DNA of 18,042 bases from JBBDNV01 sp040877415 (GTDB lineage Bacteria; Planctomycetota; Planctomycetia; Pirellulales; PALSA-1355): the NCBI GenBank assembly GCA_040877415.1, contig JBBDNV010000120.1, forward strand, positions 1 to 18,042, read 5' to 3'. Each line of letters begins with the position of its first letter. Position 1 is the first letter of the stretch. A model generated the notes under the pieces. That model did no database searches. It saw only the letters and a program-made list of their open reading frames with translations, and was not told the origin of the DNA. The position numbers and the translations under genes are program-made. Of the stretch, positions 1 through 6,158 are shown one piece after another.

Positions 1-750
1 ACGTTCGGCACGTGGCTGTCGCTGGGCGATTTGTTTGCCACGCGGCTGTTGGCGCGTATGAACTTCGCCTGGCTCACGTTGGACATGGAGCATTCGGCGA
101 TCGATTGGTCGCAGGCGGCCATGATCTTCGCCGCGATCGCCGACGCCGGCGGCGTGCCGCTGGCGCGCGTGCCCAAGGGAAATCACGATTATATCAAGCG
201 AACGCTCGACGCCGGCGCGTGGGGAATCGTGGTGCCGATGGTCGACACGGTCGAGCAGGCAAGAATCGCCATCGCCGCCGCCAAGTATCCGCCGATCGGC
301 AATCGCAGCCTGGGAGGGGGCATGCACTCGATGAATTTCGACTGCACGGGCGCCGAGTATTTCCAGCGGGCGAACGACGAAATCCTGGTCGTGCTGCAAA
401 CCGAAAGCCCCACCGGCGTGGCCAACGCCGAGGAGATTTACAGCCTCCCCGGAGTGGACGCGATTTTCATCGGCCCGGTCGATCTGCGCGCCCAGATGCG
501 CAAGCCCGACGGAACCGAAGCTACGGATGACGAGTTCGAAGGCATGATCCAGCGCGTCATCGCCATCGGCAAGAAAACCGGCACGCCGACCGGCATGCAC
601 GTGATGGATCCCCAGACCGCCTTACGGCGGGCCGAGCAGGGAATGCAATTCATCGCCATCGGCAGCGAACTGCGGATGATGACCGAGAAGGCCACCGAAA
701 CCCTCAAGGCCGTTGGTCTCGCGGACCGCAAGGAACTCGTGAAATACTAA
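1..750 (+). CDS. HpcH/HpaI-family aldolase (partial, 5' end outside window)
   Basis: Class II, metal-dependent aldolase of the HpcH/HpaI family. Members cleave 2-keto-3-deoxy or 4-hydroxy-2-oxo sugar acids to pyruvate (or oxaloacetate) and an aldehyde in the cytoplasm. The frame is open from base 1 and begins TFGTWLSLGD, typical of the family's N-terminal strand, so the start codon lies just upstream; a TTG at base 31 is probably internal. Visible family motifs are DMEHS (the conserved His), the glycine-rich GNRSLGGG segment, QTESPTG (metal-ligand Glu) and FIGPVDL (metal-ligand Asp). About 249 residues are present, near full family length. The next gene starts about 20 bp downstream on the same strand, suggesting an operon. 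The real substrate cannot be told from sequence; a keto-deoxy sugar acid is one possibility. Confidence 0.85.
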   Translation, partial: TFGTWLSLGDLFATRLLARMNFAWLTLDMEHSAIDWSQAAMIFAAIADAGGVPLARVPKGNHDYIKRTLDAGAWGIVVPMVDTVEQARIAIAAAKYPPIGNRSLGGGMHSMNFDCTGAEYFQRANDEILVVLQTESPTGVANAEEIYSLPGVDAIFIGPVDLRAQMRKPDGTEATDDEFEGMIQRVIAIGKKTGTPTGMHVMDPQTALRRAEQGMQFIAIGSELRMMTEKATETLKAVGLADRKELVKY

Positions 751-770
751 ACGTCCGCGTGCGCCTGAGC

Positions 771-1604
771 ATGACGACTCTCTTCAAACGCGACGACATT
801 CTCGCCCGGCTGCGAACCAAAGTGGCCGCCGGACGCCCGATCATCGGCGGCGGGGCGGGCACCGGCTTGAGCGCGAAAATGTCCGAGGCCGGCGGCATCG
901 ACCTCTTGGTGATCTACAACTCCGGCCGGTTTCGCATGGGCGGGCGCGGATCGCTCTCCGGCATGATGCCCTACGGCGATGCCAATGCGATCGTGATGGA
1001 GATGGCGCGGGAAGTGATTCCGGTGGTCGAGCGGACGCCGGTTCTGGCCGGCGTTTGCGGCACCGATCCGTTTCGCGTGATGAAGCTGTTCTTGCGCGAC
1101 GTGGCGGCCGCCGGTTTTTCGGGCGTCCAGAATTTTCCGACCGTGGGACTCGTCGACGGGCAGTTTCGCCGGGGCCTGGAGGAGACCGGCATGGGCTTTG
1201 GCCTGGAAGTCGACATGATCCGCCTGGCGCACGAAATGAACCTGCTCACGACGCCTTACGCTTTCAACGTGGAAGAGGCCGAAGCGCTGGCGCGGGCCGG
1301 GGCCGACATCTTGATTCCGCACATGGGCCTGACGACCAAGGGGACGATCGGCGCCGCGACCGCTCTTTCGCTCGAAGAATCGGCCCGGCGGATTCAAGCG
1401 ATGCACGACGCCGCGAAGCGAATCAACAAGGGAATTCTCGTCTTGTGCCACGGCGGCCCGATCGCCGAACCGGCCGACGCCCAATACATTCTCGACCACA
1501 CCGAAGGCGTGGTCGGCTTCTACGGCGCCAGCTCGATGGAACGCTTGCCGGTGGAGCCGGCGATCGCCGGCCGGGTGCGGGAATTCGCGGCGTTGAAGCT
1601 ATAA
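771..1604 (+). CDS. Phosphoenolpyruvate hydrolase-like TIM-barrel protein
   Basis: A 277-residue TIM-barrel protein resembling the PEP_hydrolase family (Pfam PF09370), which is fused or paired with Tm-1-like (UPF0261) ATP-binding domains in many bacteria and plants. Supporting segments are IIGGGAGTGLSAK at the N-terminus, then LLVIYNSGRFRMGGRGSL, LAGVCGTDPFR, GVQNFPTVGLVDG and the C-terminal ILVLCHGGPI and GFYGASSMERLPVE. I chose ATG 771 because MTTLFKRDDILARLR matches the usual family N-terminus; a GTG at 759 would add four residues. Neither has a clear Shine-Dalgarno site, which fits coupling to the aldolase gene 20 bp upstream. No Tm-1-like gene is visible; it may lie left of the window. 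The exact reaction in this family is poorly settled, so PEP hydrolase is a family name and not a demonstrated activity. Confidence 0.8.
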   Translation: MTTLFKRDDILARLRTKVAAGRPIIGGGAGTGLSAKMSEAGGIDLLVIYNSGRFRMGGRGSLSGMMPYGDANAIVMEMAREVIPVVERTPVLAGVCGTDPFRVMKLFLRDVAAAGFSGVQNFPTVGLVDGQFRRGLEETGMGFGLEVDMIRLAHEMNLLTTPYAFNVEEAEALARAGADILIPHMGLTTKGTIGAATALSLEESARRIQAMHDAAKRINKGILVLCHGGPIAEPADAQYILDHTEGVVGFYGASSMERLPVEPAIAGRVREFAALKL

Positions 1605-1701
1605 ATCGGGAAATCGGACGCGGTTCGGGCCCCCGGGCCGATTCGAGGAGCGTGAGCAACCAGTCTCGGGGGAGACTTCCGTGAAATTTACGCGAAACTA
1701 T

Positions 1702-1730
1702 TTGACACGAAGCGCCCGCGTTGGTAAACA
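1702..1730 (+). promoter_or_regulatory. Candidate sigma-70-type promoter
   Basis: A perfect TTGACA (1702-1707) is followed after 17 bases by TAAACA (1725-1730), a moderate -10 element. Transcription would begin near 1737 and give a leader of about 330 nt before the ATG at 2069. The -10 match is only partial, so this is a prediction. Confidence 0.45.
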
Positions 1731-1787
1731 TAGTTGCATCGTGGGGCTTTGATCCTGGAGTGGTCGCTAAACGGAAGTGCACGCCCG

Positions 1788-1892
1788 CTCACCGGGTTGG
1801 ACGCCCTCACGTGTTGCGTCCACGGTGAGAATGCCTAATGAGCTTACTCTCTTGACCGAATCGCGCCGTTGATCGGCGCCTTCTATTCGGTC
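1788..1892 (+). promoter_or_regulatory. Two-hairpin leader element upstream of the PEP-CTERM fusion gene
   Basis: Hairpin A: CTCACCG (1788-1794) pairs with CGGTGAG (1823-1829), and inside it GGACGC (1799-1804) pairs with GCGTCC (1816-1821). Hairpin B: GACCGAAT (1854-1861) pairs with ATTCGGTC (1885-1892), and inside it GCGCC (1863-1867) pairs with GGCGC (1875-1879). All stems are perfect and interrupted only by small internal loops. Hairpin B is not followed by a real T-run, so it is not a classical terminator. The position, between a likely promoter and a strong ribosome binding site, suggests a structured 5' leader. I do not recognise a known riboswitch class. Confidence 0.4.
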
Positions 1893-2068
1893 ATTTCCCG
1901 GCCGCCACGTGTTACCCGGCAATTGCTTTGATCATTTGCCGCGCCCATTCGGCCTGGACTCGTTTCGTGGCACTCGTCGAGCGACGCCGTACGCGTGATG
2001 CGGCGCTTCACGGTCCACCCAAAGAGGCCGGCAGCGCGGTGTTCATGTACCCCAAGGAGCCGTAACCT

Positions 2069-4183
2069 ATGTTCCGCACAGTTACCATTGGCGCCGCACT
2101 CCTGCCCGAACCGCGAACCATCGTTGGGTCGCTCATCGGCTCGACGATTCTGGCGATCAGGGCCGGAGTCGCGCCAACGCTGATCTTCAGGTTCCGAAAA
2201 CGTCTGAATCGCGCGGCCCTGGCTGCCGCGGGCACAGTGGCGCTGGCGGCGATTTTCGTGCTGGCCTCATCGCGCGATTCGGTGGCAGTGCCGGTGGTGA
2301 TTAATTTTGAGTCCTTTCCGCCGGGTCCTTTCGCCTCGCACACCGAAAGCGAAGTTACGTTCAGCGCCGTCGGCGGCGGCGGCGCGATCACGACCTTCGG
2401 GACGCCCAATCTGACGCTGGGTTTACTCGACTCCAACAGTCCTCGCAAAGAACTGCGAGCCGACATCGGCCCCCACGCGACGTTTGTATCGGTCGACCTG
2501 GGTGACTTCGACGCCGACGCCGATCTCTTGTTCCTCGAGGTGTTTAACGCGGCGGATATCTCACTGGGCTTCACGTCGGTTTTGATCGACCAGGAGTTCA
2601 CGGGCATGATGACCCTGTCGCTGGCGGCGGCGGACATTGCCTACGCGGAATTTGGAGCCAGGGAGCCGGCCCTCAATGGCAATTCCGTGTTTGCCGACAA
2701 TTTCACGTTCGAGCGGGTGCCCGAGCCGGGAACCCTCTTCTTGTTTCTCGTCGGCGCGGCAATTCTGGCGATCAAGGCCGGAGCCGCGCGAAAACCTGCC
2801 TTCCCGTTCGGAAAACGCCTGAACCACGCGGCCCTCGTTGCCACGGGCACAGTGGCGCTGGCGGCGATTTTCGTGCTGGCCTCATCGCGCGGTTCCGTTG
2901 CGGCGCCGGTGGTGATCAATTTTGAGTCGGTTCCCGGCGGAGATCTGCCGTCGTACAGCGAAAGTGGCGTCACGTTTGACGCGGTCCCTGCTACCGGCAC
3001 CGTGACCATCGATTTTTCCCCTGGTCCCAACGGTACCAAAGGGCTGCTGGCTGAAGGCGCTGATTTCCTGCCGATTCGCGCAGACATTGCAGGCGGCGCC
3101 ATTTCGGTTTCAGTCGATATTGGTGATTTCGACGGGGATCAGGATGATCTGTTTCTCAGAGTTTACAATTCGAGCGACGTGTTGTTGGATTCAGATAGCA
3201 TTACAATCGCTCCGGACTTCACAGGCATGAAGACGTTGTCCACTGTAGCGCCTGGAATTGCTTATGCGATTTTCGGTGGCATTGGCCTTAACAGCGCAAG
3301 CAATGTGTATTCCGACAACTTCACCTTCGAGGTTCCCGAACCGGGAACTCTGGTCTTGCTGCTCGTCGGCGCGGCAATTCTGGCATTCGGGGCCGGACTC
3401 AGACGAAAACCGGTCTTCCTGTTCACCGGTGTGGGTCTGGGATTGGCTCCCGGTTCAGCGAGTTTCAAAATCGTCGAATCAATCGAATCGGAAATCGCTG
3501 CTAAGCATTCCCAGCCTGTTCATACCTTAAGCGGGCAGCGGCGGCGAATTCATTTGTTCTGCTCGATGTTATATGTGGCATTGGTAGCGGGTCTGATTGC
3601 CGCACCGGCGTATTGCGATACCATTGCCGTGTCTTTCTCATCAACGCCAAGCCAATTCATATCTGGCCTAAACAGAACGAGAGGCTGGCCGTTTAGCACG
3701 TCGACACCCATCGAAGTAACGGCCCTGGGCCTCTGGGATGAGAGCGCAGACGGCTTCGGTACGGCCCACGAAGTTGGAATCTGGAACAGTTTGTCCGTGC
3801 TGGTGGCGAGTGCCGCGATCCCCGCGGGAACGTCGGCCCCGTTAGTCGGTCCGGACGATTTTCGCTTCGTGACGCTGGAAGCGACAGTAGATTTGTCACC
3901 CGGGATCTACCGCATCGGCGCCGCTTATGTGGATGGCGATGTGGATGAGATCGCGTGGCAGGCCGGCCCTGTCGGCGCGCCAGGGTTTGTCACTTATGTC
4001 GGGCCTCGCCTCAGTCCCGGCGACGGATTCGCGGATCCGACCGACATATCGGCCGCTACGGATGGGGCCTTCGGGCCCAATTTCTTATTCACCCCGGAGC
4101 CCAATAGCGTCGTGCTGGCCGCTTTCGGTCTTGTCGGATTGACGATTCTTGCGAGCAGGGCCGGGATCAGGCGACGGGAGTGA
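2069..4183 (+). CDS. Fused tandem PEP-CTERM protein (three exported domains, four anchor segments)
   Basis: A single 704-residue reading frame made of several PEP-CTERM surface proteins joined head to tail. The start ATG has AAGGAG at 2054-2059 (9-base spacing) and an in-frame TAA at 2063-2065 just upstream. PEP motifs occur at residues 13-15, 218-220, 423-425 and 676-678, each followed by a hydrophobic helix and Arg/Lys. After the first two anchors comes a signal-peptide-like segment (LNRAALAAAGTVALAAIFVL near residue 46; its copy near 251) and then a beta-rich domain with Asp-rich loops (DFDADAD, DFDGDQD) that may bind calcium. After the third anchor the sequence differs: MLYVALVAGLIAAPAYC is the leader of an unrelated domain (LWDESADGFGTAHEVGIW). 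PEP-CTERM tails are recognised by exosortase for processing and cell-surface delivery; no exosortase gene is in the window. The internal units have no obvious start codons of their own. The 3' end overlaps the convergent gene by 17 bp. Confidence 0.85.
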   Translation: MFRTVTIGAALLPEPRTIVGSLIGSTILAIRAGVAPTLIFRFRKRLNRAALAAAGTVALAAIFVLASSRDSVAVPVVINFESFPPGPFASHTESEVTFSAVGGGGAITTFGTPNLTLGLLDSNSPRKELRADIGPHATFVSVDLGDFDADADLLFLEVFNAADISLGFTSVLIDQEFTGMMTLSLAAADIAYAEFGAREPALNGNSVFADNFTFERVPEPGTLFLFLVGAAILAIKAGAARKPAFPFGKRLNHAALVATGTVALAAIFVLASSRGSVAAPVVINFESVPGGDLPSYSESGVTFDAVPATGTVTIDFSPGPNGTKGLLAEGADFLPIRADIAGGAISVSVDIGDFDGDQDDLFLRVYNSSDVLLDSDSITIAPDFTGMKTLSTVAPGIAYAIFGGIGLNSASNVYSDNFTFEVPEPGTLVLLLVGAAILAFGAGLRRKPVFLFTGVGLGLAPGSASFKIVESIESEIAAKHSQPVHTLSGQRRRIHLFCSMLYVALVAGLIAAPAYCDTIAVSFSSTPSQFISGLNRTRGWPFSTSTPIEVTALGLWDESADGFGTAHEVGIWNSLSVLVASAAIPAGTSAPLVGPDDFRFVTLEATVDLSPGIYRIGAAYVDGDVDEIAWQAGPVGAPGFVTYVGPRLSPGDGFADPTDISAATDGAFGPNFLFTPEPNSVVLAAFGLVGLTILASRAGIRRRE
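2105..3334 (+). repeat. Tandem 615-bp intragenic duplication
   Basis: Two complete units (2105-2719 and 2720-3334) plus the start of a third (from 3335) encode anchor, basic patch, signal-like helix and exported domain. The PEP codons sit at 2105, 2720 and 3335, exactly 615 bp apart. A 48-bp block at 2229-2276 is repeated without change at 2844-2891, also 615 bp apart. The exported domains themselves have diverged much further (DNFTFE, INFES and the Asp-rich loop remain). Confidence 0.85.
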
Positions 4184-5084
4184 TGACGTTGGGATCGCGC
4201 GCCGATTGGCCCAGCCGCGCGTCGATCCAGTCGGGCGAAACGAAGCGGCGCAACAGCGTGCGGAGGCTTTCTTCGACCGTGGAAGGCACGCCGGCCGTGG
4301 CACCGGAAGGGCGCGCGACGAAGCCGCGCCAGGTGAGCGTTAGGGGCCAGTCGTACATGCTGGCCGAAGCGTTCATCCGCTCCGCGACGCGCAGTGCCCA
4401 GACGGCGCCGAACCCGTCGCGAAAATCGAGCCACGCGCGGTCCAGGGGCCAAGCTGCCGCGCGGCGACGCGGCAATTCGGCCGCGATCAGTAGCCAGGCG
4501 AGCACCAGCGCCGACATTCCGGCAAGCCGCGCCAGCGACGCGCCCTGGACCGCTTGAGCGGAGATAAAGGGAGCCACCAGCGCAAGCTGGCCGCCACAAT
4601 ACAACAGACTCGAGGGCCAATAGCGCGTGCCCAGGCCGTTTGCAGCACCGACGGCCATCAGGACGGCAAGGAACCAGCATCTGGCCGGATGAATCTCCCT
4701 CAGGCCGCCGAAGAGCAGCCACTCGATGCTCGGCAGGCTCAGGATTGCCCAGAGCGACAGGACAACGAGCTGCCAGCCGCGGTTTTGCGGCCGTTTAGCG
4801 CCGAATAGCGCCATCGCGGGACAAAACGTGCTCACGGCCGCCGCAAAACGCAGTTGAGCGGCCCACTCGGGCGGCGGCGAGCCCGATAGCGCAATCAGGA
4901 TTTCCGTGGCCGCAAGCGACGCGAGTGCCACCAGCGACCAAACCCAGGGGGCCACGAGCGTGGTGCCACGCAATTTCGGCCCGCGCCAGCTCAAAGCGCC
5001 CAGCCCGACCAGTCCAAGACAAGCGACCGGCACGGCACCGTTACCGCGTACAAAGTCTCCGATGATCGTTGCCGATAAATCCAT
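4167..5084 (-). CDS. Uncharacterised polytopic membrane protein
   Basis: A 305-residue protein with about seven hydrophobic helices (roughly residues 17-32, 46-67, 79-95, 103-126, 135-150, 157-173 and 187-203) and a soluble C-terminal tail of about 100 residues containing RAWLDFRDGFGAVWALRVAE and SLRTLLRRFVSPDWIDARL. I do not recognise the family. I chose ATG 5084 (MDLSATIIGD), which has a weak GGTAGGG-like site ahead of it; a GTG at 5111 would add nine residues. The tail looks cytoplasmic and the helices suggest an integral inner-membrane protein, possibly partnering something encoded elsewhere. The stop overlaps the end of the convergent PEP-CTERM gene by 17 bp, leaving no space for a separate terminator. 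Confidence 0.65.
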   Translation of the reverse strand: MDLSATIIGDFVRGNGAVPVACLGLVGLGALSWRGPKLRGTTLVAPWVWSLVALASLAATEILIALSGSPPPEWAAQLRFAAAVSTFCPAMALFGAKRPQNRGWQLVVLSLWAILSLPSIEWLLFGGLREIHPARCWFLAVLMAVGAANGLGTRYWPSSLLYCGGQLALVAPFISAQAVQGASLARLAGMSALVLAWLLIAAELPRRRAAAWPLDRAWLDFRDGFGAVWALRVAERMNASASMYDWPLTLTWRGFVARPSGATAGVPSTVEESLRTLLRRFVSPDWIDARLGQSARDPNVITPVA

Positions 5085-5429
5085 TGATACAAGCCCTACC
5101 ACAGTTGCCACGCTACACGTGGTTTGGCCCCATGATGAAAAAAAGCAACGTGGGGCCGACCGCGCTCCATTTTAGGCGCTAAACTTTTTAGCCGCGATGG
5201 GATAGGAACCGCCGGCGGCGCCCGGAAACTGGGCAATTTTTACAAAATTCAACGGTCAGGTTTGCTTTGCGGGCTGGCGTGCGGAATGTTTTTCGTACTG
5301 CACGGCCAGTACCCGCCGCGGTAGTCATCCCGCGAGCCATGTGGATCAGGTTTCCACCCCACCAGGGTTACAACTGGCCGGCGGTTTCTCAAACCGACCA
5401 AAGGGACACGAAGTTCGAAGGAGCTCACG
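5085..5429. other. Divergent intergenic region with hairpin-rich leader
   Basis: This region separates divergently transcribed genes. It contains three mutually complementary pentamers, TTTAG (5171-5175), CTAAA (5179-5183) and TTTAG (5187-5191), which can form either of two hairpins. An AT-rich patch at 5234-5250 could hold a promoter. Next is a hairpin CTGGC-GTGC (5274-5282) with GCAC-g-GCCAG (5300-5309), then GTGGA (5341-5345) with TCCAC (5353-5357), then CGGTTT-CTC-AAACCG (5382-5396). The ribosome binding site GAAGGAG (5417-5423) follows. No gene was seen. Confidence 0.5.
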
Positions 5430-5828
5430 ATGAGCAAGGTTATTGTTGCCGTTATTGGCGTTTCGTTGGGCATCGCCTGCGTCAGTTTCGCCCAAGACCC
5501 GGTTGCCACGTACAGCATGGACAACATGGTTGATCCGTACGCGGGTCCGACGCCCCCGGGCATGCGATTTAGCGACGTGGGGCACGCCGTTGCGATCGAG
5601 ACGGGCGATGCTGCGGACGGTCATTGGGGAGGCGGATGCTCCATGTGCCGGTTCGGCATCCACGGCGTGCCGTGCGATGCGGACTGGAGCGGCCCGTGCA
5701 TCGACTGGAAGCTGGTCGGGTGGTACAGCAATTTTCACGACAAAGACCGCCTCTGGTGTGAGGGCAACGGCCACGGCTGTGGCCGCCGTTGCGGCCACGC
5801 CTGTGGTTGCGACTCGTGCTGCGAGTAG
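5430..5828 (+). CDS. Small secreted cysteine-rich protein, unknown function
   Basis: A 132-residue protein with a clear N-terminal signal peptide (MSKVIVAVIGVSLGIACVSF, likely cut near Ala21/Gln22). The mature part has 11 cysteines at residues 70, 73, 82, 90, 110, 117, 121, 125, 127, 130 and 131. The last seven fall in 22 residues, in a Gly/His/Cys-rich tail ending CGCDSCCE, and histidines at 65, 78, 103, 115 and 123 lie among them. This spacing could bind metal or form dense disulfides in the cell envelope. The start is supported by GAAGGAG 6 bases upstream. It is flanked by a structured leader and an intrinsic terminator at 5917-5943, so it is probably transcribed alone. I recognise no named family, and with an odd cysteine count one cysteine would be left free or shared with a partner. 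Confidence 0.75.
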   Translation: MSKVIVAVIGVSLGIACVSFAQDPVATYSMDNMVDPYAGPTPPGMRFSDVGHAVAIETGDAADGHWGGGCSMCRFGIHGVPCDADWSGPCIDWKLVGWYSNFHDKDRLWCEGNGHGCGRRCGHACGCDSCCE

Positions 5829-5916
5829 CACGGGCGGGGTCAATTGTTAACTCGACGAGTCCTCTGCCCGGAGCGGACCGGGGAGAAGTACGACGGGCAA
5901 GCGGACTCCCAGCAGA

Positions 5917-5943
5917 GGGCGGGACCAGAGCGGCCCGCCCTTT
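5917..5943 (+). terminator. Intrinsic terminator after the Cys-rich gene
   Basis: GGGCGGG (5917-5923) pairs with CCCGCCC (5934-5940) across a 10-base loop and is followed by TTT. The short T-run makes it moderate in strength; it lies about 90 bases after the stop codon. Confidence 0.6.
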
Positions 5944-6056
5944 GTCGTTGAAACGTGGCCGCCTGGCCTGATTTCGGCAAGCGTCATTCGCGGGAGAATT
6001 GATTCAAGTGCTTCATTCGCGACCGCCGATAGAATTGAAACATGCCCGTCGGGAGG

Positions 6057-6131
6057 GCGGGACCAGTGCATAGGTCCCGCTTCAGGATCAAGGTCATGGC
6101 AAGCCGACGGATCGACTTGCCATGACCTTTT
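6057..6131 (+). ncRNA. Candidate small structured RNA or compound terminator
   Basis: Two perfect hairpins lie in tandem: GCGGGACC (6057-6064) with GGTCCCGC (6073-6080), then AAGGTCATGGCAAG (6090-6103) with its exact complement at 6116-6129 followed by TT. Read on the + strand this resembles the 3' end of a small RNA of about 90 nt if the TAGAAT at 6030-6035 is a -10 element, but no -35 supports that. Alternatively it is the 3' UTR of the Cys-rich gene, or a two-way terminator also serving the TPR gene that ends at 6159 on the other strand; the minus-strand side lacks a T-run. Confidence 0.3.
6090..6131 (+). terminator. Perfect 14-bp hairpin with T-run
   Basis: A 14-bp perfect stem (6090-6103 with 6116-6129) encloses a 12-base loop and is followed by TT, giving four T in a row with the last two bases of the stem. 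It could end + strand transcription running past the Cys-rich gene and block antisense reading into the TPR gene. Confidence 0.5.
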
Positions 6132-6158
6132 ATGTTGCGCGAGCCTGGCGTCGCCGTC

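Larger units (their letters stand above)
1605..2068. other. Noncoding region: promoter and structured leader
   Basis: These 464 bases hold no convincing gene. Contents in order are a short GC-rich stretch after the PEP-hydrolase-like gene with no clear terminator, a promoter-like pair of hexamers at 1702-1730, two long imperfect hairpins at 1788-1829 and 1854-1892, and a ribosome binding site at 2054-2059 for the PEP-CTERM fusion gene. Confidence 0.6.
5829..6158. other. Intergenic region with three hairpins
   Basis: This 330-base gap lies between the Cys-rich gene (+) and the end of the TPR gene (-). It holds an intrinsic terminator at 5917-5943, a TAGAAT -10-like hexamer at 6030-6035 without a good -35, a perfect 8-bp hairpin at 6057-6080, and a perfect 14-bp hairpin with a T-run at 6090-6131. 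No protein gene was seen. Confidence 0.5.

Noticed and set aside
1788..1892. A known riboswitch such as c-di-GMP or cobalamin
   Set aside because: The conserved cores of those classes as I know them were not found; only hairpins are visible.
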